NCBI GenBank assembly: GCA_003024785.1
Contig: PUQB01000033.1
Span: 651,170-715,169, forward strand
From: Selaginella tamariscina
Lineage: Eukaryota > Streptophyta > Lycopodiopsida > Selaginellales > Selaginellaceae
Reading direction: 5' to 3'
Length of the DNA: 64,000 nucleotides
Shown: one piece after another, positions 23,084-37,004 of the stretch
Layout: every line of letters begins with the position of its first letter
How positions within the stretch are numbered: the first letter of the stretch is position 1
Translations under genes and position numbers: made by a program
Notes under the pieces: model-generated
The model's input: the letters and a program-made list of their open reading frames with translations, nothing else
Told to the model about the DNA's origin: nothing
Databases searched by the model: none

Positions 23084-24141
23084 TCCAAGGGCAGCAGTGA
23101 AAACTGCGTATAAAGTTTGTAATTGTACAGGGAACTCGTATATTTATATGTATTTTATTTAATCTATTGGATGTGTTTTATTTATGGGTGGATGTATCTT
23201 TTCAATAATTTAAATATTTTCACACGCAAGCAAGAAGAAATACAGACGTATTCATTTTGATAAATACAATTTTAAATTTCAAAAGATAGTGTATCTTTTT
23301 ATTTTAAATGACAGGTTTAATTTTAAATATTATAAATTATATTGTATAAACATATTACAAATTACACATTCTTAAATATATGAAAAATGACATTGCTGAT
23401 TTGAATTAAATTTAGTATAGTATATATTTCACCAAACAGTCAATGTTCAATCTTAACATTTAAAATATAATGAATTTTGAATTAAAGTTTTGTGATGTGT
23501 ATATATATATAATAATATATGTAAATTTAAAACTTTCCAAAGATATGTACATTTAAAATATGACAAATTTCAACAATATGTATATGTAATTTTTCTAAAG
23601 CAGCATGCTCAGTTCTATAACTTTACACAATGTATGTATGTTTAGGTACAAAACGCATACATATGTAACGTATTTATTTATGTATATACATTTCAATATT
23701 ACACTGTGCATTGTTAGGTCTATTAATCAAACACCATTATATAAATAAGTATACTCAGTGTAAATATATATGAGATCTATAGATATATATTTATATACAC
23801 CTTTTCATTTTAACATATATTATGTTTAAAAATAGAAAAAATGAGGCAATTTTAATAAATATATTAAATATCAATAAATATGAAATCGCATCCAAGATTT
23901 TTTTAAGAAAATAATTTAAATTCAATTCATTTTAAATCTTAGCACAAGAGGTTTTAATAAAATAAAACGTAGGATTTCACTACACATGCACACGCACACA
24001 CACGTGTGTATGTGTGGCTTCACAGGTTTAAAACTGTTGGACTTCCAGGGAAGAAGGAAAGCCATATGCAAAGAGACCTTTCATATATACAAGAGCAATA
24101 TATATAATGCCCTTATTAAGGGCTAAACACTTCCCATAATC
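23084..24141. other. AT-rich intergenic region
   Basis: No gene seen. The last 100 bases contain TATATATA-like sequence at about 24100, a plausible promoter position for the tetraspanin gene. Confidence 0.5.
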
Positions 24142-24773
24142 ATGAGGCTAAGTAATCTTCTCATGGGAACTCTCAACTTCATTACATTGGCACTAAGCAT
24201 CCCAATCATCATAATTGGGGTGTGGTTAGCCACTAATCAAGATTCTGAATGTATGCATTTTCTTCAGCAGCCAACTATTGTCATTGGAGCAATTATTCTC
24301 TTATTATCCGTGGTATATATATGTGTATATATATACATACATTGTCTATATACACATACACAAATGGTAATGGTGTGTGTGTGACGAAAAGTAGCAACAT
24401 ATTAAATATTTCATTTAGTGTATAGAGAGAGAGGTAAACGGTAAATTAGCAATTGCTCCAAACACGCATACATACATTACAGTCAATGAACTTTTATATA
24501 TAATAAGCTAATATGCACATATATACACAAGCATAGACGTGTCTCTGTACCTATATATAATATATATACATACCTGTGGGTGTAGATCGGATTTTTGGGA
24601 TCCTGCTACAGAATAGCGTGGATGCTGTGGATATACCTCTTCTGCATGTTGGCTCTCATATGTGTTCTTCTTTTCTTCACTGTCTTCACCTTCATTGTCT
24701 CTAATCCTGGTGCTAGCCACGTTGTTGCTAACACCATAAAGTTCCACGAATACAGGTATGTATGTGTGTGCGA

Positions 24774-24810
<37 letters not shown>

Positions 24811-24873
24811 GCACAAACAAAAGAACACAAACATCCCCATACACACATGCGCACGGGTGTATTGTGTGTGCGA

Positions 24874-24907
<34 letters not shown>

Positions 24908-25817
24908 AACAAAAGAACACAAACATCCACATACACACAGGTGTGTGTGTGTGTGTGTGACTCTCTCTCTCACACACACACGCACACGCACACGCACGCG
25001 CACACAAAAAAGAACACAAACATCACATACACACAAGCACACACAAATGAATGGTATACAGGATGGAAGATTTTTCGGGCTGGTTACAGAAGAAAGTAAG
25101 AAATCCCCATAACTGGAGAAAGATTAAGGGCTGCCTTAAAGACTCTAATGTCTGTGGTGGTATGTACAAGTATAACAATGCAACCGACCTTGTACAGGCC
25201 ACTCTTTCACCTTTTGAGGTGTGCGTGCGTGCGTGCGTGCGTGCGACGTGTGTGTGTATGTGAAATACATCTGTACAAATATTATTAAACTTAAACAAGT
25301 AATTACATGCATATGCATATGTATATATTCATAAAAAGTTTGCGTTTTAAATATTTAATTCTTTTGAGCAGTCTGGTTGCTGTAAACCACCAATATTATG
25401 TAAATTTAGTATGGAGAATGCAACTCTTTGGGAGAAGGATGATTACGAAGGAGGCCCCATTGACCCAGTAAGTATACACACACACACACACACACATCTT
25501 ATGCTTCACGTACATCTCTCTCTCTCTCTCTCAATAGATATATATAAACCCATATATAATAGGGAGAATATGTATTATTAAGGGTTTTTCAAATTAAATA
25601 GGATTGTAGAAAATGGAGCAATAATCAAGAAGAGCTATGCTACGAGTGTAACTCATGTAGGGCGGGGCTTTTGGCAAACATAAAAAGGGATTGGCACAAG
25701 GTGGCTATTGTAAACCTTGTTGTGTTACTATTCCTCATTCTGGTATTTTCCATAGGCTGCAGTGCATTTCACAATGCCAGAAAGAATGGGTATTATAATC
25801 GTCACTGGTTATGCTAA
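24142..25817 (+). CDS. Plant tetraspanin
   Basis: Five exons: 24142-24312, 24586-24755, 25062-25218, 25372-25467, 25602-25817, all in phase with GT-AG borders, giving an uninterrupted four-pass membrane protein of about 270 residues. TM1 is near residues 10-30, TM2 and TM3 in exons 1-2, TM4 ([19 protein letters not shown]) in the last exon. The large extracellular loop carries [11 protein letters not shown], the plant hallmark [10 protein letters not shown], and further Cys pairs (DCRKW, CYECNSC). Plant tetraspanins organise membrane microdomains and some mark exosome-like vesicles. It ends RHWLC. It faces the L17 gene tail to tail with about 370 bases between stops. The introns carry very long CA/TG and CT runs. 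Confidence 0.93.
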
Positions 25818-25974
25818 TTATGTCTTGATTCTTAAAACATTACTTAATACATATATATACATAACCATGCATGGAAAACATACATAGACATGTATATAAA
25901 CAAACATACGTATATAAAACTTCAGAAAATATATATAACATAACAGGTGGTTTAGAACAAAGGCTAAAATACAA

Positions 25975-26018
<44 letters not shown>

Positions 26019-26188
26019 GCTTATAGTATATATGTATGTCTGTATGCATGTAAATAGCTACTTCCGACGTTTGAGTGATAAATACAGAAGTGGACATGAA
26101 GCACATACGTATACCACGGATACACACACAACACATGAGATTACCAAAATCACTGTTTTTTTTATATAAAATGAGAGGCAAACCTTGT

Positions 26189-27497
26189 TTAAGAGGTTGA
26201 ACTTGAAGATGTTTGAGTATCAGCAGCCTCCTTAGCAGCCTGTTTAGCAGCTTTAGCTTGTTTCTGTGTAACCCTGCGTTTACGGGGTTTCTTCTTAAGC
26301 TCGTGTTTAACGTCCCAGGCAGGCTTCTGTGATCGTGGTATACCAGGCGGGACAGTGATCCTTGCAAGCTTTGATTTAATCCATGGTTCCATTGGCTCTC
26401 TTGGTGGAGGTGGTGTTGTTGGTGGTCTCGCAGGCCTCAGTTCTCCAGGCCTATCCACAAATCTGCACAGAATACACCACTTGGTATGCTATATACTTGT
26501 ATACGTGTGTATGTATATGTTAAACATATCATATCTATGCGTGCGGCAGGCTCTGTGTGTGTGTGCGTGTAAACATATCAATGTGCGAATAAACATGAGG
26601 GGTGCATAATTCTCCAGGTCTATCACCAAATATTGAATCTTCCTGTATTTATATGTTTATATACCTTTATACTTGTATTTATGTATAATATGTATATATA
26701 ACCATAGATATAAATGGCATAATACATGTTGCTTACTCTATGAAGGCCATCATAGATGCGTCCCCTAATCTGTGACGTGTTTGTACTACTCTTGTGTAAC
26801 CACCATGGCGATCCCTACATCAATAAACCAATAACTATATATAACATTACACACGCGCACACACATACACATACACACACAGAGTCAGTACTTACGCATA
26901 ACGAGGTGCTAATTTGTAGAAAACCTTGTGGATGGTTTCATCTGTACGCAAGACCGCACCCGCTTGCTTCATTGCCGATAAAGTTCCCTACAATATGTAA
27001 CTGTATACGTGTGTCCATATCCGTGTGCATGTGTATGTATGCGTGTTTATATAATAAATGCACATACATATATATACAGAATAGCTGACATATATGATTA
27101 ACCTCTTTCCCCAGGGTGACCATCTTATCAGCAAGTCTCCGAAGCTCCTTGGCCTGAATGCATAATGTTAATGAAATACTTGTGTGTGTGTGTGTGTTGT
27201 ATATATGAATACCTTTGCAATGGTGGTTTCGATCCGCTCGTGATGAATAAGCTGAGAGACCATGGTTCTGCAAAAATAAACAAATAAAACAACAAATGCA
27301 AATAATATAAAACCCATTTTCCAAAATGCTATACATTTCTATATTGAAGTAAATACAAAATCAGACTGAAAATGAATCATAAAACAGGAATTATATACAG
27401 GATTAGTGATCACTTAGTGAAATGGACTATACCTGAGCATTGCCCATCGGTGCTCTGAGGCTCGGCCGAGCTTCCGGAACTCCTCCCTGTGCCTCAT
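26189..27497 (-). CDS. Ribosomal protein L17 (bL17), organelle type
   Basis: Six exons on the minus strand: 27433-27497, 27213-27267, 27103-27163, 26896-26987, 26737-26814, 26189-26462, all in phase. The protein begins MRHREEFRKLGRASEHRWAM and continues MVSQLIHHERIETTIAKAKE, RRLADKMVTLGKEG, KVFYKLAPRYADRHGGYTRV and RLGDASMMAFIEFVDRP, the standard bL17 order. The C-terminal extension of about 85 residues is Pro-rich, then Lys/Ala-rich (KKPRKRRVTQKQAKAAKQAA). bL17 sits near the exit tunnel of the 50S-type ribosome. There is no obvious N-terminal transit peptide, as is common for the mitochondrial plant paralogue, so I favour mitochondria over chloroplast. Confidence 0.93.
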
Positions 27498-28410
27498 TTG
27501 AGAATTAGGGTTTTAGTCGCTGATTCTTCGAATATACCAGTATTCTAGAATATTTTTAATTATCAAATTAAAATACTCTAAATATTCATCCATTATATAT
27601 TTTAATTACACACATGTATTCTAATTAAAATTTAAAATAATGAAAAATAAATTTCATTTCAAGACACTTACATTATATATTTTATGTTTCAGATGCAAAC
27701 ACTAATCACACTTTATATATCTAAAGATATTTTATATTTATAATAAAGTACATACATGTATATTAATATTAAAAATTTAAATGGTGAAACATTTGCTTTT
27801 ATATATAACAACTGTAATATGTTATTTAAATTACATAAAACTAATATATATTTGTATTATAAAAGAATATATGTTTGTATGCTTATATTATTGATATAGT
27901 ATGATATTATACAATTATTATTTCTTTAACAGATTATGTATATTTAAAGCAATATGGGTAGATTTGACTTGCACTTATACTTAGAGATAAGAGCAAAAGT
28001 GCAGTTAAATTGCTCTGCATATGTATTTAAGAGATAAGGGCGGCCATTAAGTTAAATTTTAAGTGTGAAAAATTTAAGGTTGTTTTTCCACACCTATTTT
28101 AAATTTAATGGTGTAACCCTTAAAATTTAAGTGTTTCAGAAAGAAAAAAATTAACCACCTTGGAAGGTGATCTTAGGGCCGTGTCACATGTGGGCTCTTT
28201 AGCCAGGTTGGCCACATTGGACACGTCTCTGGCGAGTGTCACATGTACTTGCCAACGGTTCAAATTGGTTGATTCGGCTAGATTTTTCACACCCTCCGTA
28301 GATGCCTACATGGCTTTACCAACAATAGGTTATTGCCATGTGGCAAACCTAAACTCAGATTTTTTTTTCTTGTTCGACTGTATCACTCTGCCGAAGGAGA
28401 CTTGCACAAG
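27498..28410. other. Intergenic region, AT-rich then mixed
   Basis: 27540-27950 is AT-rich with no gene. 27970-28138 shares two short blocks with 54553-54750 and may be an old dispersed repeat. 28160-28410 has higher GC and an open frame with no recognisable domain. Confidence 0.4.
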
Positions 28411-28437
28411 TATGCATGTTGTAACTAAATGGGCATG
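28411..28437 (+). repeat. Left terminal inverted repeat, copy 2
   Basis: TATGCATG followed by TTGTAACTAAATGGGCATG, one A shorter than in copy 1. Confidence 0.85.
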
Positions 28438-28913
28438 GCTATAGTCCCATTTCTTAATAGCAATTTTAGCTATTTAATTAGCATTTTCTAATATTAAAGG
28501 AATATTCTTTAGAATATATGTTTGAAAATAGAATATTCTTTAGAATATTCTATTTTGTATTCTACCCTTTAATAAATTATAGCATTCATTGAACAAAAAT
28601 TAATAACATTATAAAAGTAGAAGGTATTAAATTATATAATATATTGCCTAATATAACAATTAAGGAAGAGCATAAGAGGTACATTATATAAATATTGATG
28701 TTGTTATTAAAATATTAATATTTAAATATAACATTATTAATTAAAAATTTGTAGTAGTAATAATATATATATAAAATCCTATAATAATATAGTCAATCTT
28801 CCATATCATTTTTTAAATTTATATAGTTAAGTAAACAATTTGGTACTATTATTAAAGAGTTTATAATAATTATGAATATTAAATATATGATATTTTATAA
28901 TTTTGTAATTGCT

Positions 28914-31900
28914 TTAAGCTTCAGAAAACATACATTCCCTTGCAGTTTTGTTAATCGTGACTTTATCAACGCTTCTTGACATCCACCCATATCGAATGGA
29001 TTTAACATTTATAAAACATGCTGGGTCTTTTTGATTGGGAGACCATGTTTTCTCTAGGCATCCATTATATCTTTCGCTCTCCTTCTCGTGTCGCCTTTTT
29101 TGTGGTTTGAACCATGCAACCTTAACAATACTATTTTTTGTGATTACTTCAGGTGTGTCGATAATTTGACCCATCCAAATAGGCTGATTATATGACGCAT
29201 CTGGAGTAATGAGAACCATCATTAGTTTTTGAAGATCCTGGCAGCAATCAAAGTATGCTTTAGGTTTTTGGTTCCTTTGTCCAACAAAGTGTGGGGTTTG
29301 CACTTCCACATCACTACTGGCTTCTATGTCGTCTGTGCTCAGTGATGTCATTTCAATCTCCTCTCGCCACCTTGTTTAGGCCAAAAAGGGTGTTGCAATT
29401 CTGTACTTGTGACAGTAGGCCCTTCCAACTCTCGAACAACAGTCTCCCAATAGTCAACTGCTTATATAGTTCTGAGTAACCAGTTGCCTTATCAGAATTC
29501 TTTGGCATCGATTTTTGAACCCATGCCACATATTTTTTGATGCCATCAATAATAACCTCTTGTTCCTTGAGCTGGGCACTCAATGGAATAGGGTCTGGTT
29601 GTCCTTCTGGGAGAAGTGGCTTTCCATTCTCTCCACTTTTGAAGAGCATTAACCCCTCTTTCGGTAACCACTCCTGCTCTGATGGCCGTAACTTGTACTG
29701 CATAATAGGTATACCATCTCGTATGGAGAAAAAGAATTGTAGCGGCACAAGGTGACCAACTAAAGAATCACTCCCCTCTTTTATATACTCCTTGAGAAAT
29801 TTTTTGAAGTCTGGCACCTCAGTCACAAGCAAAGCACAACTTTTTTTGGAGATGCAATTTTCAAAAAGATTCATCATATGCGGTAAGGTAAGTGCACTTG
29901 TCCTTTTTGTAGAGTTGGAGACCTTGCTGAAGAACGCATCAATATCTTCATGAGTGTGACCAACCATAAGAAAACTGAGCGTGATTGTTTCAAACACACC
30001 TTTGGCAACAAGCATTGACAAGTATGCTAGCACATATCTAGAAAATAAAAGTAAGTATGAGCTTGAGAAACCCTTAAGTAAAATGATTTACCTATTTTTG
30101 TTCTCGCCTGCACAATTATCCATCTGTAAAAGCAAATGACGAGGAAGCTTATTTGATGTTGAGGACACATGTACACTATTTGAGCTAGATCCCTCCACTG
30201 AACCTGAACTCTCAACAGGGCCATCTGTTTTTTGTGCAGGTTGCTGACAATGCCTCTCATATTCCCAAGTAGCCTCAAGTGCAGACGTGTTCATGAGAGC
30301 ATTATGTAAAGGTTGAAGGTGTTGTTTCTTCACTTTGAGATCACCGATAGGACTTGTCTGTGAGTGGGCTTCAAGGTTTCTGAAACACATGGCCAACGAC
30401 CCAATAGTGAAATTGGAGTCGCTAGACCAATGTGGAAGTGAAAAGTGTCCATATGATTCACAACCGTGTCCATGTGTTAGCACACCTGTCAATGAAATCG
30501 GAAGTTTCATGACATTTCCAAGGCACTTTGGTGTTGCAACGAGCTTTGGAATGCTGGTCTTTGAATGATCCATCTTGTCATGGATCAAGCACAGGTACTC
30601 TGATGGGGTGACACAGAAAGCATGCGGTGTGCATAGTACTGAGACCGGCAAGTTTGTTGCGCAATCATGTGGGCCTCCATCTTCTTTTGAATGGCAGTGA
30701 TCTCCACCAAGGTTTTTGCACAAGCCTCTGCAGCCTTCAATGATGTACAAGTGTCACACTTGGAAAAGCTAGAGTGTTTTGCAATCTCCACATCCTTAAA
30801 ATGAGTATTCCATATGTTGTTGAAGGTACCAGTGCAGATTGCTTGCAGCCCCATCAAGCTGAGGCACTTGTTCACATGTTCACACAGCTTCAATTGAGTG
30901 TAGATCGAAGGCAAAACCTTGAGATTTTCCCTGACCCCTGCATTTGTGGTTCGGCATTTGTGAGGCATCCTGTCTGCATTTGCTTCCACAAAAGCCTTGA
31001 GTATCTCTATGGCTGCCATAATGTGAGAGCGGGTTTTGACCAAGCCAGTGTTCCCATGTACTGAGGTTCGCGCTCCATCTAACCACTCATCCCTCCGACG
31101 GTAGAACGTGGTCTTTGGGATCCCATATATACTGTACCAAGCTTTGAAGCAGATGGCCACCTTATTAAATACCATGGATGTACTCTGATAACCTGTGTCC
31201 GAAGCCATTCCATCAATACACCCAGTTAGTGCAGCATATACCTCATTTGCTTTTGGGTGAGCGTACGAAAGACATGTCTACATTGGGTAATTTCATTCCG
31301 GTCTGCCATCTGACAACACTTCTTCTTGCAGCAGTCAATCGTGGAAATGCTCGTAACACTTTCGGAAGATGTAGGATCCATCTTCACCTCTTGCTGAAAC
31401 ATGTAGGGGAAGATCTGCAACCCATGAATCGCCTTTTTCTTACAATAGGACCAATGCAAGGAACCTCTTCAAATATGGTTGTTCTTCCGGGTTGTTATTA
31501 TTGAATCCAACCCAGAATATGTTGAACCATCTTGCCGTCTTAATTCAGATGTTCGCCACCTCACGAGGGATCCAGGATGCAAAGTGCCATTAGGTGAAAC
31601 CTCTGTCACAACTACACCCACGAAGTCGGACCCTAGTTTCTCTTCTGACACTGCTTCCATTGGATTTATAGCTGTGATGATGCCTCTCCCAACCTCAATC
31701 TCATGAAGAAAGAGAATCACCTCATCCATCACAGCAGGCAAGCCATCATCTGGAAAACTCGTGCTACTGTTTGTTTGTGACTCTGTATATTCTGTGTCAG
31801 CCTTGACTTCATCCAAATTCCACAATACAGGAGAACCCTCCTCAAATTCCATTCCAGGAACCTCAACATGCTTGAAAATGGTGTTCACCCATACGTACAC

Positions 31901-32017
31901 ACAAGATCCTTGGGCAATATTGTGACATGATGCATTATCATCTCGAACTTCCACAGTTCCAGTGCCAACTATCTCGTTGTTCCGAAGAAGACATACTTTA
32001 TCTCCAGTATTATACAT
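28914..32017 (-). CDS. DUF7869-type transposase/integrase-like protein, copy 2 (frameshifted as read)
   Basis: This is the homologue of 4034-7151 with the same intron (near 30039-30092) and the same motifs: MDNCAGENKNR, VGHTHEDIDAFFSKV, YGIPKTTFYRRRDEW. The region from MDNCAGENKNR back to the DHSK motif reads in one frame here, where copy 1 is shifted. Damage specific to this copy: a small deletion near 31240, single-base losses near 31480, 31503 and 30605, and a deletion near 29455 that removes several residues. The first in-frame ATG is at 32017. Confidence 0.75.
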
Positions 32018-32167
32018 ATTGTCCTGCACATAAATAATTGTGTTATTTATGATATCTGTTTATGCAATATTTAAGAAATCATAACTGCAGTTGCTTAATA
32101 ATATGCATGTGCAATAATACATAATTATATATAAAATAATATCTCATGCTTTATTAATATAACTGAT

Positions 32168-32962
32168 GGGCGGGATTAATCCCGCCGATCTACCCCTGAG
32201 TGAGTCGGCGGGATTAATCCCGCCGCGACTCTACCCCATCGAGAGAGTCGGCGGGATTAATCCCGCCGCGACTCTACCCCTCGGAGAGAGGCGGCGGGAT
32301 TAATCCCGCGCGCTCCCGCCGACTCCTCCGTCGAGAGAAGCGGCGGGATTAATCCCCGCCGGGCTCCCTCCGACGAGGAAGTAGCGGATTAATCCCGCCG
32401 GGCTCCCTCCGACTAGGAAGTACCGGCGGGATTAATCCGCCGCCGGATCTTCCTCGTCTGTGAGAGTCGGCGGGATTAATCCCGCCGCAAATTCCTCCGG
32501 AGGAAGAGGGGCGGGATTAATCCCGCCCACAACACTGACGACGGAGAATAGGCGGCGGGATTAATCCCGCCCACAACTCTGACGACGGGGAATAAGCGGC
32601 GGGATTAATCCCGCCCACAACTCTCTCCGAAACTATGATTTCAAAGAGATTCGGGATGAATTCTGCCCACAAATATTTAAAACAGGGAAGTAGTGGCGAG
32701 ATTAATCCCGCCACCCCTTCTCTGCCTCCTAAAATGGTTGGCGAGATTAATCCCGCCGACAACTCTTTCTAATAAATTCAAGTAAATCATTATCAGTTGA
32801 GAGAGTTATCGGCGGGATTAATCTCGCCGCTCTTTTTAAGAGGCGGAGAAGCATTGCCCGAACTAATTCTGCCATAGCTATGAAAGAGATGGTGGCGGGA
32901 TTAATCCCGCCACCTCTTCAAAGAGGCGAAAAAAAATGGCCGGATTAATCCCGCCGCCCCGG
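32168..32962. repeat. Palindrome array A, copy 2
   Basis: The same 18-bp palindrome as at 7305-8177, again about 150 bases upstream of the transposase-like gene. The number and spacing of units differ from copy 1, so units are gained and lost, while the right end (TTATCGGCGGGATTAAT and GATGGTGGCGGGATTAAT) is collinear. Confidence 0.95.
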
Positions 32963-35540
32963 CTAACCGAGAATATTAAGTTAAAAGTATATTTAAACGG
33001 GATAAATCCCTAACAGAATATATTGTAATCCTAATGCATTCCTAAATCCCTAAATTCTAAAATTTAAGAGAGAATGTAAGAGAGTGAATCTTTATAAATA
33101 TATCTAAATTTGTTTATAATACTTACTTGTAAACAGCACTGAAGGCGCCGTGCTTTCCTATAAACAATAGCGCACCCAATTTAATGTCGCTCCTGAGCTG
33201 ATCACTAAGAAGAAAAAAGAAAATCTGAAGAGTGAAAATGAAGAAACCCTTGCCGGAGAAAGAACCAGATCTGAATTTGAGTGGGAAATTAAATGTATTT
33301 TCAAATTTACATGTCAGACTGATAATACTTATGTCAGAAATTCAAAATTTTTGAAATAACAGAAAAGAAAATTTAAGATGAGTTGAAACAAATAACCGAC
33401 AGTCTGACATATATACTCTCCAATTCCAATGAGTGTTTTAAAATTGCATTTAATGTCATTCAAGTGCTTCAAGCTGTTTAATATTACGAAATTTTTGTAA
33501 TTATTCTACATTCTTAATATTCAAGTATATATTATTAAGTTTATATTATATATATATATACACTAATACAATAAATAAATTGATATATTATTATGTATCA
33601 TTTAAAATATATTCATAGTCTGTTTATTATTATTATTTTCTTAATTACTCGAGTAATTAATTTACATTTCCTACTATTAATGGGATATTCTTTTTATTTT
33701 CTTAATATTCAAAGAATATTCCAATATTAAACATGATTATCATAATTAAATTAGTCTTATTCTTAATTATCTCAGTAATTATTCTACATTTGTATATATT
33801 ATGGATTTTCTCAATTAATTTGTTATTTTTCAAGAATATTCTAGTGTTAAACCTTATTATCAATATTAAATTAATATATATTATTAAAACTATATATGGC
33901 TATATATTAGATAAAATCATATATTATTATGTATAATTTAAAATATGTTCATAGTGTGTATATTAATATTATTTTCTTAATTATTCGATGTTTGTTTTGC
34001 ACATATTATATATAAACACAATCATAAATTTATATATACATGTGCACACGCATTAGAAGCACTTACAGAGACACATATGCACACACATGCACATTGCCCT
34101 AAACCAAACTTGAGAAATTATATGTTGCTTCTTTATTGAAAAACATCATGTTCAACGCATGTATGATCTATATGTACTCAGTGTGTGTGTATGTAACACA
34201 TTGAATTTACACATGTAATATATATGTATGTCTGTGTGTATACACGTGTGTATGTATATATGTGTACTAATATAATATATGCAATGTGTACGATTTTCAT
34301 TTGTTAACACTCTATCTCTTCTCTCATACATACACAGTGTCACCATGCATAATCCCTTCTCTCATACATACACACCATGCATGATCATGATCCATAATAT
34401 GTAGCCTGTCTCTTCTCTCATACATACACACCATGCATGATCCATAATATGTACTGATGTTACAATATTATGTAATATGTATAATGTATATCTGTGTATA
34501 ACACTCACTCCTCTCATACATAAACACCATGCATGATCCTCCTAACCCTAAACCCTAAACCCTATGAATTGAATTTACACATGTAATATGTATGTATGTC
34601 TGTGTGTATACACGTGTGTATGTATATGTGTGTACTAATATATCCAATGTGTATGAATTTAATTTGTTAACACTCTCACTCTTCTCTCATACATACACAC
34701 CATGCATGATCCATGTAAATATGTACTGTCTCTCTTCTCAAACATACACACCATGCATGATCCATAATATGTATTGTCACTCTTCTCTCATACATACACA
34801 CCATACATGATCTGTACTCTGTCTCTCTAATATTAATATGTACTAATATGTATGTATGTCTATGTGTATAATACTATGTGTGTATATATGTATCGCTGCA
34901 TGTGAAACTTTAACACTCTCATGGACACACACGTGTTAAACCCTGCATGAATTTATTCTTGGGGTGTATGTGATACACCCACGCACACGCACACGCTGAT
35001 AATATAATGAAAGAATATTCGTTTAGGGCGAATCTATAGTTTATTCTTTTTAGGGTTTAAGTATATTCTTAAAGGAATATTCGATTAGGGTTAATATATA
35101 TTCTATTCCTTTTAGGGTTTAAGTATATTCCTAGGGTTTGTAAGGCGGCGGCGCGGCGGCGTGGAAATCTCCTTCTCTCTCTCACACAGGTGAGATCTCT
35201 CTCTCTCTCTCTCACACGCACACTCCTCTGAGTTTATTTTTATTTTTATTCACATATATATTTATATGTGTGTGTATCTTAATAATATAATTTAGATCTC
35301 TATCTCTCGCACACACACGCACACTCGTATACATATATACACAGATATATATATATATATATATATCTTCTCTCTCTCTCTTCTCTATAGATCTCTATCT
35401 CTCGCACACACACGCGCGTATATACATATACATATAGTGTGTGTGTATATGTATAATTTTATCTGATTTGACTATCTCTAGCACACACACGCACTCTCCT
35501 ACACACATATACATATATATATTTGTATGTGTGTGTGTGT
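32963..35540. other. Core of element copy 2 (AT-rich, minisatellite, microsatellite)
   Basis: Counterpart of 8178-11830. No gene. It holds the ATTAATGGGATATTC repeats (33660-33960), a CATACACACCATGCATGATC minisatellite (34330-34815), a telomere repeat and shortened TG/TA/CT tracts (35165-35535). Confidence 0.7.
34543..34564. repeat. Interstitial plant telomere repeat, copy 2
   Basis: About three CCCTAAA units, collinear with one of the three stretches in copy 1. Confidence 0.85.
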
Positions 35541-36668
35541 AGCGGCGGGATTAATCCCGCCGTTATATAATTAGCCACTCGGCGGCGGGATTAATCCCGC
35601 CGCCATTTCAGGTCCGAGTGAAGGGCCTGGGCGGCAGGATTAATCCCTCCGCCTACGCATGCCCTGCGCGGAATTGGGCGGATTTATCCCGCCGCCATTG
35701 GCCTGCCTGAAGGGCCTAGGCGGCGGGATTAATCCTGTTGGATTCCGCACAGGGCATTGGCGTCCGGCGGGATTAATCCCGCCGACTAAGGCCCGAGTGA
35801 AGGGCCTGGGCGGCGGGATTAATCCCGCCGCGTACGCATGCCCTACACGGAATCGGGCGGGATTTATCCCGCCGCCATTGGCCTGCCTGAAGGGCCTAGG
35901 CGGCGGGATTAATCCCACCGGATTTCGCACAGGACATTGGCGTTCGGCGGATTAATCCCGCCGACTAAGGCCCGAGTGAAGGGCATGGGCGGCGAGATTA
36001 ATCCCGCTGGACGCCAATGCCCTGCGCGGAATCGGGCGGGATTTATCCCGCCCGATTTCACGCAGGGCATTGGCGTCGAGCGAGATTAATCCGCCGCCTA
36101 GGGCCCAAGTGAAGGGTGGGGGCGGCGGGATTAATCCCGTTGCCCTATGCGGATCGGCGGGATTAATCCCGCCGCCAAAGGCCTGCCTAAAGGGCCTAGG
36201 CGGCGGGATTAATCCCGCCCGATTTTGAGCAGGAAATTGGCGTCCGGCAGATTAATCCCGCCGCATAGGAACCAAGTGAAAGCCCTGGGCGGCGGGATTA
36301 ATCCCGCCGAGCCTTCAATGCCTGTTGGAGGAATGAATCCCGCCACCCTTCCTTTTTTCTCCCTTGGTGAGTCGGACCAATCCCAAACGATTCTGTCTGA
36401 GACGTAGAAATTTACAACATACCAATGAGAGAACGGGGGGTGGGAAATTCATTTAACCATCCCTTACATGGTGGGCGAGATTAATCCCGCCTCCTTTCTG
36501 GAGTCACTGAAGGGTGTGCCAAATAAATCTTGCCCAGTTCTCTCTGAGACGAGAAGGGTGGCAAGATTAATTCCGCACTCCCGTTCAAGGCCTCCAGAAA
36601 GTGGCGAGATTAATCCCGCCCATTCTTTCAGGAGGCATTGAAGGGGCGGCGAGATTAATCCCGTCGCA
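35541..36668. repeat. Palindrome array B, copy 2
   Basis: Here the higher-order order is clearest: a block of about 180-190 bases (spacers ATGCCCTGCGCGGAAT, CCATTGGCCTGCCTGAAGG, GATTCCGCACAGGGCATTGG, GGCCCGAGTGAAGGGCC, each followed by a palindrome) repeats several times. Around 36020-36075 the arms extend to a palindrome of more than 50 bases centred on GGGCGGGATTTATCCCGCCC. Confidence 0.95.
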
Positions 36669-36778
36669 CCTTCCATGTGAATATATATGTGTATTAGTAT
36701 ATATAAGTTGCATATTTCATTTTATTTACTTTTATCATCTTATCAATAATTTTAAGTAAAAGCTAGGAAACTATGTAA

Positions 36779-36864
36779 AACTGTCCAGAGCTCACGTTTG
36801 TGGTGGTTCTAAAACGAAATGTTTCTTTCTTTTGAACTAGCACAAAGGTGAGCTTTGGACAGTT
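36779..36864. repeat. 86-bp hairpin, copy 2
   Basis: Counterpart of 13221-13306 with the arms AACTGTCCAGAGCTCACG and its complement slightly more diverged; total length unchanged. Confidence 0.75.
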
Positions 36865-37004
36865 AATTCCGTCTACTTCTCTCTGTGTATTATTTTTGTA
36901 TATTCGGGTTTTATACAAGTGTGTGTGCGTTTTTTATGATTTGTATTCATAGTGTATTATTTTGCAGAAGGACGATTTAATTAAACAGGAGACGAGTCAT
37001 TAGT

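Noticed and set aside
24606-25112. Open frames with [10 protein letters not shown] peptides on both strands
   Set aside because: They are microsatellites in the intron between tetraspanin exons 2 and 3.
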